64,000 nucleotides of DNA from Pseudomonas yamanorum (GTDB taxonomy: Bacteria; Pseudomonadota; Gammaproteobacteria; Pseudomonadales; Pseudomonadaceae), in contig NZ_LT629793.1 of NCBI RefSeq assembly GCF_900105735.1, forward strand, positions 682,001 to 746,000, in the 5' to 3' direction. Position 1 is the stretch's first letter; every line of letters starts with the position of its first letter. The position numbers were made by a program, and so were the translations under genes. Shown in pieces: positions 16,818-25,545 of this stretch. The notes beneath the pieces were generated by a model, which searched no databases, had not been told where the DNA came from, and was given only the letters and a program-made list of their open reading frames with translations.

Positions 16818-16829
16818 TTGAGCCCTCAA
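16818..16829. promoter_or_regulatory. MarR-type operator copy 2
   Basis: TTGAGCCCTCAA, a perfect TTGAG/CTCAA palindrome with a 2-base centre. It abuts the -10 box and covers the expected transcription start, a typical repression position. Confidence 0.55.
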
Positions 16830-16838
16830 CAATATTGG

Positions 16839-16850
16839 TTGAGTACTCAT
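16839..16850. promoter_or_regulatory. MarR-type operator copy 3
   Basis: TTGAGTACTCAT, one base from a perfect palindrome. Its centre is 21 bases (two helical turns) from copy 2. Confidence 0.55.
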
Positions 16851-16865
16851 CTATTGGAGCCGTTC

Positions 16866-17666
16866 ATGTCGACCCCCGCTTCCACAAAAATTGCCCTCAT
16901 CACTGGCGCGTCTTCCGGTATTGGCGCTGTGTATGCCGACCGATTGGCGGCTCGCGGCTACGATTTGATCCTGGTCGCCCGTCGTGAAGACCGCCTCAAA
17001 GCCCTGGCGGCGAAGATCACACAAGCCCACGGGCGCCAGGTCAAGACCCTCGGCGCCGACCTGGTTAACCCCGCCGACCTCGCCCGTGTCGAAAGCCTGC
17101 TCGCCAGCAACCCGGCAATCCACGTGCTGGTGAATAACGCCGGCCTGGCCCGCCTGCACCCGCTGGCTCAATCCTCGGTCGAAGATTCCACGACCCAGAT
17201 CGCCCTGAACATCACCGCCCTCACCCGCCTGACCCACGCGGCGCTGCCGGGCATGCTCGTGCGCAATGAAGGCTTGATCATCAACGTGGCGTCGGTGTTG
17301 GGCGTGCACTCGCTGCCGGTCAGCTCGGTGTACAGCGGCACCAAGAGCTATGTCCTGGCATTCAGCCGTGGCCTGCAAGCGGAACTGGCGGAAACCGGGG
17401 TGAAGGTGCAGATTGTGTTGCCGGGGTCTACCGCTACCGAGATCTGGGACGCCTCGGGCATTCCGCTTTCGGCACTGCAACAGGAGTCGGTCATGACCAC
17501 AGAAAACCTGGTGGACGCGGCACTGGCCGGGCTGGATCAGGGCGAGACGATCACCTGGCCATCGGTGGCCGATGGTTCGTTGTGGGATACCTATGACGCG
17601 GCGCGTGGTGCGTTGTTTGCGGCAACGCAGACGGGTAAGCCGGCGCCCCGGTATGGGATTGTCTGA
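16866..17666 (+). CDS. Short-chain dehydrogenase/reductase (classical SDR)
   Basis: 266 residues with a Rossmann fold. The cofactor motif TGASSGIG is near residue 15, NNAG appears in LVNNAGLARL, and the catalytic serine (NVASVLG...SSVYSGTKSYV) comes with the YxxxK pair YSGTKSY. An arginine-rich segment after beta-2 (VARREDRLKAL) suggests NADP(H). The chosen ATG (MSTPASTK) has TTGGAG nearby; the longer frame would start inside the operator region. It is transcribed from a strong sigma-70 promoter flanked by palindromes and divergent from MarR. The substrate, probably a carbonyl or alcohol linked to the neighbouring monooxygenase, is unknown. Confidence 0.9.
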   Translation: MSTPASTKIALITGASSGIGAVYADRLAARGYDLILVARREDRLKALAAKITQAHGRQVKTLGADLVNPADLARVESLLASNPAIHVLVNNAGLARLHPLAQSSVEDSTTQIALNITALTRLTHAALPGMLVRNEGLIINVASVLGVHSLPVSSVYSGTKSYVLAFSRGLQAELAETGVKVQIVLPGSTATEIWDASGIPLSALQQESVMTTENLVDAALAGLDQGETITWPSVADGSLWDTYDAARGALFAATQTGKPAPRYGIV

Positions 17667-17680
17667 GGCGCCCGTTGGTT

Positions 17681-17956
17681 TTATTGAATACCGATGGAAA
17701 AACGCCGCACAGTCTGCTCCTCGCGGGGCAGGCTGATGTCGCCTTCGTAGGTGCACTCGCGGCCGGTGCAGCTGTTTTCCACGGTCACGGGCGCAACGCT
17801 TTTGACCGGGAAACGCGGCTTCGGCTCAGCCTGCGGCGTGAGGGGGACAGCGCTGAGGATCGGTGCCTCGTAGGTCAGGTCCAGGTTGAATGCGTGGGCC
17901 GGGGTGGCCAGAACGGCGAGCAGTGCGCTCGCCATGACAGTCCTTGTAAACAACAT
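17681..17956 (-). CDS. Small secreted protein of unknown function
   Basis: 91 residues from MLFTRTV. A signal peptide (about 1-22, ending PAHA) precedes a short mature region rich in proline and threonine with two cysteines (NSCTGRECTYEGD) that could form a disulfide. GGAAAG lies upstream of this start, while the longer frame adds 12 residues without a binding site. It is convergent with the SDR gene (14 bases apart). No family recognised; likely periplasmic. Confidence 0.65.
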   Translation of the reverse strand: MLFTRTVMASALLAVLATPAHAFNLDLTYEAPILSAVPLTPQAEPKPRFPVKSVAPVTVENSCTGRECTYEGDISLPREEQTVRRFSIGIQ

Positions 17957-18021
17957 CGAAATCTTTCCGGGCAGCAAAAAATGAAGGGCCAATGATAAAC
18001 CCTAGAGCCACCGGGTTGAAA

Positions 18022-18327
18022 TCAGCGTACCTGGACCGCCGGTTCCAGCACCAATACGTTGGAGGGGCCCGCACGGAATGTCGGGTTGTGCTTGGCGGCT
18101 TCCAGCATGTGAGGAGCTGCATGGTGATCCTTCAGCGCCGCCTTTGAAGCCCACGTCTCGATCAACACGAAACTGTCGCTGTTGCCCTCAACCGGATGCA
18201 GGTCGTACTGGATGCAACCCGCCTCAGCCCGCACCAGCGGCGCCAGTCTGGCAAACGCGGCCAACTGGTCCGCCCCCCGCCCAGGCTGGGTATTAATGAT
18301 GACGACAAGCCGCACTTCATCGGACAT
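18022..18327 (-). CDS. Antibiotic biosynthesis monooxygenase (ABM) domain protein
   Basis: 101 residues, a single ferredoxin-like ABM/YgiN domain. It begins VRLVVIINTQPGRGADQLAAF and contains EAGCIQYDLHPVEGNSDSFVLIETWASKAALKDHH, the usual pattern of this dimeric family. Members oxidise quinol-like compounds or degrade haem, and many have no known substrate. The start MSDEVRLV was chosen over MRFMSDEV on family length. It is divergent from the amidase gene. Confidence 0.82.
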   Translation of the reverse strand: MSDEVRLVVIINTQPGRGADQLAAFARLAPLVRAEAGCIQYDLHPVEGNSDSFVLIETWASKAALKDHHAAPHMLEAAKHNPTFRAGPSNVLVLEPAVQVR

Positions 18328-18429
18328 AAACCGCACCGTTATCGATAAGGAAATTGAGGGACCACAGTAAGGGATGCCATTCTCTGGCGCTATGAAAAAT
18401 CTATCAGTAAGCTACTTTCACTGAATGGA

Positions 18430-20196
18430 TTGAGTCAGCACTCAACCCCCTCCCCCTTTTCTGCACCCGGCGATAACCACGTGATCGAAGTAACCGAAGT
18501 TTCCATTGCCCAACTGCGCGCTGCGCTCGAGTCCGGCCAGACCACGGCAGTTGAGTTGGTAGAGGCCTACCTCGCCAGGATCGACGCCTACGACGCGCCC
18601 AACACCGCCACTGCCCTCAACGCCGTGGTGGTGCGCAACCCTCAAGCACTGGAGGAAGCGCGCGCTTGCGATGCACGTCGGGCCAGCGGCAAAACCCTGG
18701 GCCCGCTCGACGGCATTCCCTATACAGCCAAAGACAGCTACCTGGTCAAAGGCCTCACCGCCGCCTCCGGCAGCCCGGCTTTCGCGAACCTGATTGCCTA
18801 CCGCGACGCGTTCACCATTGAGCGGCTACGCGCCACCGGCGCCATTTGCCTGGGCAAGACCAACATGCCGCCCATGGCCAATGGTGGTATGCAGCGCGGT
18901 GTATATGGCCGGGCCGAGAGCCCGTATAACGCCGACTACCTGACCGCACCGTTCGCGTCGGGCTCCTCCAACGGCGCCGGCACGGCCACTGCGGCGAGCT
19001 TCGCGGCATTTGGCCTGGCGGAAGAGACCTGGTCCAGCGGGCGCGGCCCGGCCTCCAACAATGGCCTGTGTGCCTACACCCCGTCCCGTGGCGTGATCTC
19101 GGTACGCGGCAACTGGCCGCTGACTCCGACCATGGACGTGGTCGTGCCTTACGCCCGGACCATGGCCGACCTGCTTGAAGTGCTCGACGTCGTGGTCGCA
19201 GAAGACCCCGACACGCGCGGCGACCTGTGGCGGATGCAACCCTGGGTGCCGATCCCGAGCGTCGCCTCGGTACGCCCGCAGTCCTACGCAGACCTGGCCG
19301 CGACCGGCGATGCACTCGCCGGCAAACGCTTCGGCGTGCCACGCATGTACATCAACGCCGACCCTGAGGCAGGCACCAGCAACGAGCCGGGAATCGGCGG
19401 CCCTACTGGCCAGCAAATCAAAACCCGCGCCTCGGTGATTGACCTCTGGGAAGCCGCGCGCAAGGCACTCGAAGCGGCCGGTGCAGAAGTGGTCGAGGTG
19501 GATTTCCCGCTGGTTTCCAATTGCGAAGGCGATCGCCCGGGCGCACCGAAAGTGTTTACCCGAGGCCTGGTGTCGAAAGAATTCCTCCACGACGAATTGT
19601 GGGAACTGTCGGCCTGGGCGTTCGATGATTTCCTGCGCGCCAACAACGACCCTGCGTTGAACCGCCTGGCCGATGTCGACGGCCCGAACATCTTCCCCCA
19701 CGACCCCGGCACCCTGCCCAACCGCGAAGACGACCTGGCCGCCGGCATGGACGAATACGTGCGCATGGCCGAGCGCGGTATCACGCCGTGGGACAAGATC
19801 AGCACCGTGCCCGATGGCCTACGCGGCCTGGAACAAACTCGGCGCATCGACCTTGAAGACTGGATGGATAAGCTGGGGCTGGATGCGGTGATTTTTCCGA
19901 CCGTCGCCGACGTAGGCCCGGCGGATGCGGATGTGAATCCCGCGTCGGCGGATATCGCGTGGAGCAACGGTGTATGGGTGGCCAACGGTAACCTCGCCAT
20001 CCGCCATTTGGGCGTGCCGACAGTGACGGTGCCCATGGGTATCATGGCGGACATCGGCATGCCGGTGGGGCTGACCTTTGCCGGACGGGCTTATGACGAC
20101 TCGGCGTTGCTGCGATTGGCGTCGGCGTATGAGTCGACAGGGAGCAAGCGTCTGGTACCGCCGCGTACGCCGGTGTTGGTGGTTCGTCAGGCCTGA
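18430..20196 (+). CDS. Amidase-signature family protein
   Basis: Up to 588 residues. The amidase-signature fold is clear from DGIPYTAKDSYLVKGL (catalytic Lys101), GKTNMPPMANGG and the serine-rich loop ASGSSNGAGTATAASFAA followed by WSSGRGPASNN. The loop departs from the common GSSGGS and GTDTGGSIR forms, so the subfamily is unusual, though Lys and both serine positions can be placed. Family enzymes hydrolyse amides or transamidate. The first possible start is a TTG; a GTG at 18481 is the alternative, and neither has a strong binding site. A TTGAGT-CAGC-ACTCAA inverted repeat covers the TTG. Its last 10 bases overlap the convergent next gene. Confidence 0.85.
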   Translation: MSQHSTPSPFSAPGDNHVIEVTEVSIAQLRAALESGQTTAVELVEAYLARIDAYDAPNTATALNAVVVRNPQALEEARACDARRASGKTLGPLDGIPYTAKDSYLVKGLTAASGSPAFANLIAYRDAFTIERLRATGAICLGKTNMPPMANGGMQRGVYGRAESPYNADYLTAPFASGSSNGAGTATAASFAAFGLAEETWSSGRGPASNNGLCAYTPSRGVISVRGNWPLTPTMDVVVPYARTMADLLEVLDVVVAEDPDTRGDLWRMQPWVPIPSVASVRPQSYADLAATGDALAGKRFGVPRMYINADPEAGTSNEPGIGGPTGQQIKTRASVIDLWEAARKALEAAGAEVVEVDFPLVSNCEGDRPGAPKVFTRGLVSKEFLHDELWELSAWAFDDFLRANNDPALNRLADVDGPNIFPHDPGTLPNREDDLAAGMDEYVRMAERGITPWDKISTVPDGLRGLEQTRRIDLEDWMDKLGLDAVIFPTVADVGPADADVNPASADIAWSNGVWVANGNLAIRHLGVPTVTVPMGIMADIGMPVGLTFAGRAYDDSALLRLASAYESTGSKRLVPPRTPVLVVRQA

Positions 20197-20462
20197 TCGG
20201 TTTCGCTGCTGATTTTGCGCATCAACCGATCGGCTTCCGACCCGGGTTCAAATCGAAAGCCGTTCATCTCATCGAGGAGCAGGCAGTCGCTGATGGCCTC
20301 CCACAGCTGCGCCTGGGTCGGCTTGTTGCGCAGCAGAATGTACGAGAGCAAAAGTCGCTCGATGGGAACGCCTCGATTGGAGGCGGTTTCAATGATTGCC
20401 AGCAGGATAAAGCGCAGTCGAACTTCCCGCTCCGTGGGCCATACCGTTTTTCGCTTACCCAA
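20187..20462 (-). CDS. Hypothetical protein, 91 residues
   Basis: A charged small protein with basic N-terminus (MGKRKTVWPTEREVRLRF), a central hydrophobic helix and an acidic C-terminus. It has no signal peptide and no recognised motif. The end overlaps the amidase gene antisense by 10 bases. Coding character looks reasonable (leucine-rich helix, FEPGSEADRLMRK ending). Function unknown. Confidence 0.5.
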   Translation of the reverse strand: MGKRKTVWPTEREVRLRFILLAIIETASNRGVPIERLLLSYILLRNKPTQAQLWEAISDCLLLDEMNGFRFEPGSEADRLMRKISSETDQA

Positions 20463-20601
20463 TGCCGGGCCTCAGTGTCAGGAAAAACGTGAGGCTATGG
20501 CCGCGGGGGGTGGTGTTTCAAGCACTGCATGGGGAGAAAGCCCTGCTCCTACGGAAAACAGGGAAAGGGCTTACGAAATCCCCCCAGCGATCAACAGCCT
20601 T

Positions 20602-22752
20602 TTACCCGCGCTTACCCATCAACGGATCACTGATACTGTGCGCCCCCGTCTCGATGCGCCCCGCCACGCGCCGTACCCAACCATGCTCATCACGTAGTTT
20701 GAAGTCATACCAGCCCCCATTCGGCTGGCAGGAAAACGTCCGTTGCACGGTACTGCCGCCCGCAATCTCCAGCAGCCAAGGCCCCTGTTTGGTGTAAGGG
20801 CAGCGCTCGATGGTCACCGAGGCAGCACGCTTGCCAGGGTTGGCCAGAGTCAGCAGCAAGGTGTCGCCATGACACGCCAGGGATAACTCCGGCTCGCGAC
20901 GCTGCAGGTGCCCTTTGAACGACCGGTGGAACCCATTCGGCCCCAACAGCCAGAGCTTGTAGGCCCCCGCGACTTGCCAGGTGTCACTGAGGTGTTTGCC
21001 CGCTTCTACCGTGTAGCGGCGCGGTACCTCGTCCAGGTGCAAGCGATCGTAGACGTGGAAGACCGCGCCTTGTTCGCCATTGTTGAAGAAGTCCAGGCTC
21101 ACTGAGCTGGCGCGACGATCAACCGAGCTTTCGACGTTCAACTGGTACGGCAGCGCCCGGGATGGCCGCGCCATTCGCGCCTGGAACGGTGCCTGTTGCT
21201 GGCCCACGGTTGGCAGGGCGACTTGGGGCAGTTGCTCTTGGCGTTGGCGCAGGGAGTCTGCGGCCTGGCGACTGATGGTGTGCAGCGGCGGCAGGGTCTC
21301 GGTGTTGGGGTTGACGAAGTTGAAGGCTGAGGTGAGGTCACCGCAGACGGCGCGGCGCCAGGCGCTGATATTGGGTTCGCGTACGTGGAAGCGCTTTTCC
21401 AGAAATTGCAGCACGGAGGTGTGATCAAACGCCTGGGAGTTGACCCAACCACCACGGCTCCACGGCGACAGCACCAGCATCGGTACCCGCGGGCCGGGCC
21501 CGTACACGCCGCCGTCGGGCGCGGGTTGCTGGCTAGAACCGGGGGGCGCCGGGTGGGTAAAGATCTCGCTGTCGAACTTTACCGTGGACTTGCCGGCAAA
21601 GCTGCCGTCCAGGCGCTTGGATGGGGCTGATGGCGACGGCACGTGGTCGAAGAAACCATCGTTTTCATCGTAGTTGACCAGCAGTACCGTCTTGCTCCAA
21701 ACGTCCGGATTGGCGGTCAACGCCTTGAGGATTTCCTGGGTGAACCAGCCACCCTGCACCGGGCTGGAAGGCCCTGGGTGTTCGGAGTAATCGGCCGGGG
21801 CCACCAGCCAGCTGACCTGGGGCAGACGCCCGTCGTTCACGTCCTTACGAAAGCCCTGGATGATCGCCTCAAGGTCGCTGCCGCTGACCGCCGGCAGGGT
21901 GTTGCCATTGCCTTTGTACAACGGCACCCGGGCATTCAGTTGGTCGCTGTAGGGCACGAAGTCTTTAAAGTCTTTCGGTGGCACTGCAGGGTTGCCGGCC
22001 GCGACGCTGGCCGCACGAAACTGACGAAACCCGGCCAAGGGGTTGTCGCCAAAGTTATCCGGCAAGTACTGGTAAACCTTCCAGCTCACGCCCGCTTCTT
22101 CCAGGCGCTCAGGATAGGTTTTCCAGGTGTAGCCCACGCTCACGGCACCGGGGCCGTCCCATTCGTTGACCACCGCCGCCACATTCGCGCCGGTGGGGCC
22201 GTTGGTGCCGGTCCAGTGGAACAGCCGATTGGGATTGGTGCCGGCGTGCACCGAACAATGGTAGGCATCGCACACGGTAAAGGTGTTGGCCAGGGCAAAC
22301 TGGAACGGCACTTCCTGCTCGCGGTAGTAGCCCATCGAGGTGGGCGTCTTGTACGTCGGCCAGGCATTCATCCGGCCACTGGCCCACGCGGCGTGCTCAT
22401 CGATCCAGGAATGGGGCGTGCCGCTGACCCGCTGTGCGTTGCCACGGGAACTGTCCAGGTGATAGGGCAAAATCCGCCGCCCAACGCCCTGCTGCTCCCA
22501 CACCCGGTGCCCGCCCGGCAGCGGAATGGTGAAGCGGTCGCTGAACCCGCGCACGCCGGGCAAGGTGCCGAAGTAGTGATCGAATGAGCGGTTTTCCTGC
22601 ATCAGGATCACCACATGTTCGACGTCCATGAGGGTGCCGGTGCGGTTGTTGGCGGGGATCGCCAGGGCCTGGCGAATGGAGTCGGGCAACAGGGTGTAGG
22701 CGGATCCGATGGCAGCTGCCTGCAGCAGCTTTCTGCGTGTAAGAGTCGGCAT
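20602..22752 (-). CDS. Phosphocholine-specific phospholipase C, Tat-exported
   Basis: About 716 residues. A twin-arginine signal (TRRKLLQAAAIGSAY) directs folded export. The catalytic phosphoesterase domain follows, with HVVILMQENRSFDHYFGTL at the metal site, plus NYDENDGFFDHV and VPMLVLSPWSRGGWV. Two C-terminal beta domains of the PlcH/PlcN type span roughly 520-700. This family cleaves phosphatidylcholine or sphingomyelin, releasing phosphocholine for use as carbon, nitrogen and phosphate. The ATG of MPTLTRRK was taken instead of an upstream TTG because Tat signals start this close to the arginine pair. It is monocistronic. Whether it is haemolytic cannot be told from sequence. Confidence 0.92.
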   Translation of the reverse strand: MPTLTRRKLLQAAAIGSAYTLLPDSIRQALAIPANNRTGTLMDVEHVVILMQENRSFDHYFGTLPGVRGFSDRFTIPLPGGHRVWEQQGVGRRILPYHLDSSRGNAQRVSGTPHSWIDEHAAWASGRMNAWPTYKTPTSMGYYREQEVPFQFALANTFTVCDAYHCSVHAGTNPNRLFHWTGTNGPTGANVAAVVNEWDGPGAVSVGYTWKTYPERLEEAGVSWKVYQYLPDNFGDNPLAGFRQFRAASVAAGNPAVPPKDFKDFVPYSDQLNARVPLYKGNGNTLPAVSGSDLEAIIQGFRKDVNDGRLPQVSWLVAPADYSEHPGPSSPVQGGWFTQEILKALTANPDVWSKTVLLVNYDENDGFFDHVPSPSAPSKRLDGSFAGKSTVKFDSEIFTHPAPPGSSQQPAPDGGVYGPGPRVPMLVLSPWSRGGWVNSQAFDHTSVLQFLEKRFHVREPNISAWRRAVCGDLTSAFNFVNPNTETLPPLHTISRQAADSLRQRQEQLPQVALPTVGQQQAPFQARMARPSRALPYQLNVESSVDRRASSVSLDFFNNGEQGAVFHVYDRLHLDEVPRRYTVEAGKHLSDTWQVAGAYKLWLLGPNGFHRSFKGHLQRREPELSLACHGDTLLLTLANPGKRAASVTIERCPYTKQGPWLLEIAGGSTVQRTFSCQPNGGWYDFKLRDEHGWVRRVAGRIETGAHSISDPLMGKRG

Positions 22753-22806
22753 AAGACGATTCAATCCCTTGAGGTTCTGGAGCGAGGCTCAGGACAAAAT
22801 AGGGAC

Positions 22807-24018
22807 TCAAGGCGACAAAGAAATGACATCGTTCGAATCGCGTTCGAGCTGCCCCACCTGATACTCCCTCGGCGTACACCCGAACTCGCGCTTGAATACC
22901 GTGTGCAGGTACTGCGCCGATTTGAACCCGCAGTCGTAGGCAATATCAGCAATCCCCGCCCCGGTATTTTCCAGGCTCGCCACCGCCGCCGCGAGTTTGA
23001 AGCGCAGGATTTCGTCGTGGACGCTGCGGTTCAGTTCGCTGCGAAAATGCGCTTCCAGGGACGACCGCGACACACCGACGTAGTTGGCGACCTGGGCGGT
23101 CTTGATGCCCTGGCAGGCGTACTGGCGAATGAAGTGCAGCGCCTGCATCACGTAGGGATGGCCGAGGGGTTGATGCAGGCTTGAGGTCTGCACGTTGACT
23201 GCCTCCGGCGGCACCAGGATCTGGCTGCCGGCCGAGGGCATGCCGTGCAACATCTGGTGCAGCAAGCGCGCGGCAGTGCGGCCCATTTTTTCGGTGCCCT
23301 GGATCACCGAGCTCAGTGGTACGCGGGTCAGGGTGCGGGTCAGCGGGTCATTGTCGATGCCGATCAGTGCCACTTGCTCCGGCACCGGGATGCCGGCGGT
23401 GAGGCAGGCTTGCAGCAACTGCCGGGCACGGGCGTCGCTGACTGCAATGATGCCGATGGGCTTGGGCAGGCTGTGCAACCAGGCGATCTGCTGTTCCACC
23501 GCCGAGTCCCACAGCGGTGCGCTGGTGCCCAGCCCGCGATACACCTCCACGGGCAAGCCATCGCGCTCCAGCAACCGGCGGAAGGCTTTTTCGCGCTCCT
23601 GGGCCCAGCGGTTGATATCGGCCTCCGGCAAGCTGAAACAGGCGAAACGCGTCAACCCGGCTTCGATCAGGTGTTCATACGCCAGCTTGATCAGGGCGAA
23701 ATTGTCGGTGGCCACGTACGGAATATGCCGTGGGTAAGCCCGCTCATCTTCGTAGGAGCCGCCCACCGCCACCACCGGCACATGCACACCCGCCAACGCG
23801 GGGCCCATCGCCGGGTCGTCGAAGTCGGCAATGATCCCGTCGCCATGCCAGCGCTCGATGCCCTTGAGCCGGCAGACGAAGTCCTCCTCCAGAAACAAAT
23901 CCCACGATACCCGCGTGCTGCTCAAGTAGTTGCCGATCCCGGTGATGATGCCGCGATCGTAGATCTTGTTGCCGTTGAACAGCAGGGCAATCCGGTGCAC
24001 AGGCGGGACGGTTTTCAC
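22807..24018 (-). CDS. xylR: XylR, AraC-type xylose regulator
   Basis: About 403 residues. The N-terminal two thirds are a periplasmic-binding-protein-like ligand domain ([39 protein letters not shown]), and the C-terminal third is an AraC helix-turn-helix pair ([47 protein letters not shown]). It binds D-xylose and activates the divergent xylA. The GTG start ([10 protein letters not shown]) has GGAG at ideal spacing; the longer TTG-initiated frame has none. A short AAAATC / GATTTT inverted repeat lies in the xylR-xylA intergenic region. Confidence 0.9.
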   Translation of the reverse strand: MKTVPPVHRIALLFNGNKIYDRGIITGIGNYLSSTRVSWDLFLEEDFVCRLKGIERWHGDGIIADFDDPAMGPALAGVHVPVVAVGGSYEDERAYPRHIPYVATDNFALIKLAYEHLIEAGLTRFACFSLPEADINRWAQEREKAFRRLLERDGLPVEVYRGLGTSAPLWDSAVEQQIAWLHSLPKPIGIIAVSDARARQLLQACLTAGIPVPEQVALIGIDNDPLTRTLTRVPLSSVIQGTEKMGRTAARLLHQMLHGMPSAGSQILVPPEAVNVQTSSLHQPLGHPYVMQALHFIRQYACQGIKTAQVANYVGVSRSSLEAHFRSELNRSVHDEILRFKLAAAVASLENTGAGIADIAYDCGFKSAQYLHTVFKREFGCTPREYQVGQLERDSNDVISLSP

Positions 24019-24153
24019 AGGAACGGCTCCATGGGAGGTGTCGATCAACTATGCGCCCAAACCTACTCAAAATCGAACCCGGCTCTGGTGATTTTCATAA
24101 TCGGTTGGCCGAGGGCCGTTGCTAGTATCGAGGCAAGGTTAACGTGCACTCAT

Positions 24154-24164
24154 AACAACAAGGA
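24154..24164 (+). promoter_or_regulatory. Hfq/Crc-type A-rich motif at the xylA ribosome binding site
   Basis: AACAACAAGGA: the AANAANAA pattern bound by Hfq with Crc in Pseudomonas, fused to the Shine-Dalgarno bases seven bases before the xylA ATG. It predicts translational catabolite repression. Confidence 0.6.
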
Positions 24165-24171
24165 TCTGGCG

Positions 24172-25488
24172 ATGCCCTACTTTCCCGCTGTCGATAAAAT
24201 CCTTTACGAAGGCCCGCAAAGCGACTCTCCCCTGGCCTTCCGGCACTACGATGCAAACAAGCTGATCCTCGGCAAACCGATGCGTGAGCACCTGCGGATG
24301 GCCGCGTGTTATTGGCACAATTTCGTCTGGCCGGGCAGTGACATGTTCGGTTCCGGCACCTTCCAGCGGCCCTGGCAGCAACCGGGAGAAGCCATGCAAG
24401 TGGCACGCGGCAAAGCCGACGCAGCGTTCGAGTTTTTCTCCAAGCTGGGCATCGACTACTACAGCTTCCACGACACCGACGTCGCCCCCGAAGGCGCAAG
24501 CCTGGCGGAGTACCGCAACCACTTCGCGCAGATGGTCGACGAACTCGAACGCCATCAGGAAGAGACCGGCATCCAGCTGCTGTGGGGCACGGCCAACTGC
24601 TTCAGCAACCCGCGCTTTGCCGCTGGTGCCGCGAGCAATCCCAACCCCGAGGTGTTTGCCTATGCGGCGGCCCAGGTGTTCAGCGCGATGAACGCCACCC
24701 ACCGTCTCAAAGGTTCCAGCTATGTGCTGTGGGGCGGCCGCGAAGGCTACGAGACCCTGCTCAATACCGACCTCAAGCGCGAGCGCGAGCAACTCGGGCG
24801 CTTTATGCGCATGGTGGTCGAGCACAAATACAAGATCGGCTTCACCGGCGAGCTGTTTATCGAGCCCAAGCCACAGGAGCCCACCAAGCACCAATACGAC
24901 TACGACAGCGCCACCGTGTTTGGCTTCCTGCATCAGTTCGGCCTGGAGAAAGAGATCAAGGTCAACATCGAGGCCAACCACGCCACCCTCGCCGGCCACA
25001 GCTTCCACCATGAAATCGCCACCGCCGCATCCCTGGGAATTTTCGGCAGCATCGACGCCAACCGCGGCGACCCCCAGAACGGCTGGGACACCGACCAGTT
25101 CCCAAACAGCGTCGAGGAACTGACCCTGGTCACCTACGAGGTACTCAAGGCCGGTGGTTTCAAAGGTGGCGGCTACAACTTCGACTCCAAGGTGCGTCGC
25201 CAAAGCCTCGATGAAGTGGACCTGTTCCATGGCCACGTGGCCGCGATGGACGTGCTGGCGCTGTCCCTGGAACGTGCAGCCGCCATGGTGCAGAACGATG
25301 CCCTCGAGCAGTTCAAGGCCCAGCGTTATGCCGGCTGGGATCAATCCTTCGGACGCGCCGTACTCGGCGGTGACTTCAGCCTGGAATCGCTGGCCGAGCA
25401 TGCCTTCAGCCACCAACTCAACCCTCAAGCGGTAAGCGGCCGCCAGGAGATGCTCGAAGGCGTGGTGAATCGCTTTATCTATCCATGA
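24172..25488 (+). CDS. xylA: D-xylose isomerase
   Basis: 438 residues, full length for the class II xylose isomerase of proteobacteria. The catalytic base histidine and metal aspartate lie in [13 protein letters not shown], with [33 protein letters not shown] and [12 protein letters not shown] as the other active-site segments. It converts D-xylose to D-xylulose in the cytoplasm using two divalent metals. The start MPYFPAVDK follows the A-rich binding site; the longer open frame upstream runs through xylR antisense and is not real. It leads the xylAFGH set. Confidence 0.96.
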   Translation: MPYFPAVDKILYEGPQSDSPLAFRHYDANKLILGKPMREHLRMAACYWHNFVWPGSDMFGSGTFQRPWQQPGEAMQVARGKADAAFEFFSKLGIDYYSFHDTDVAPEGASLAEYRNHFAQMVDELERHQEETGIQLLWGTANCFSNPRFAAGAASNPNPEVFAYAAAQVFSAMNATHRLKGSSYVLWGGREGYETLLNTDLKREREQLGRFMRMVVEHKYKIGFTGELFIEPKPQEPTKHQYDYDSATVFGFLHQFGLEKEIKVNIEANHATLAGHSFHHEIATAASLGIFGSIDANRGDPQNGWDTDQFPNSVEELTLVTYEVLKAGGFKGGGYNFDSKVRRQSLDEVDLFHGHVAAMDVLALSLERAAAMVQNDALEQFKAQRYAGWDQSFGRAVLGGDFSLESLAEHAFSHQLNPQAVSGRQEMLEGVVNRFIYP

Positions 25489-25519
25489 CCGCTACGCTCC
25501 AGGTCCAGAAGTGCGTCTA

Positions 25520-25534
25520 AACAACAATAAAAGG
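25520..25534 (+). promoter_or_regulatory. Hfq/Crc-type A-rich motif at the xylF ribosome binding site
   Basis: AACAACAATAAAAGG, again AANAANAA immediately before the Shine-Dalgarno AGGGAC of xylF. It matches the site at xylA and suggests joint repression when preferred carbon sources are available. Confidence 0.6.
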
Positions 25535-25545
25535 GACTCACCATC

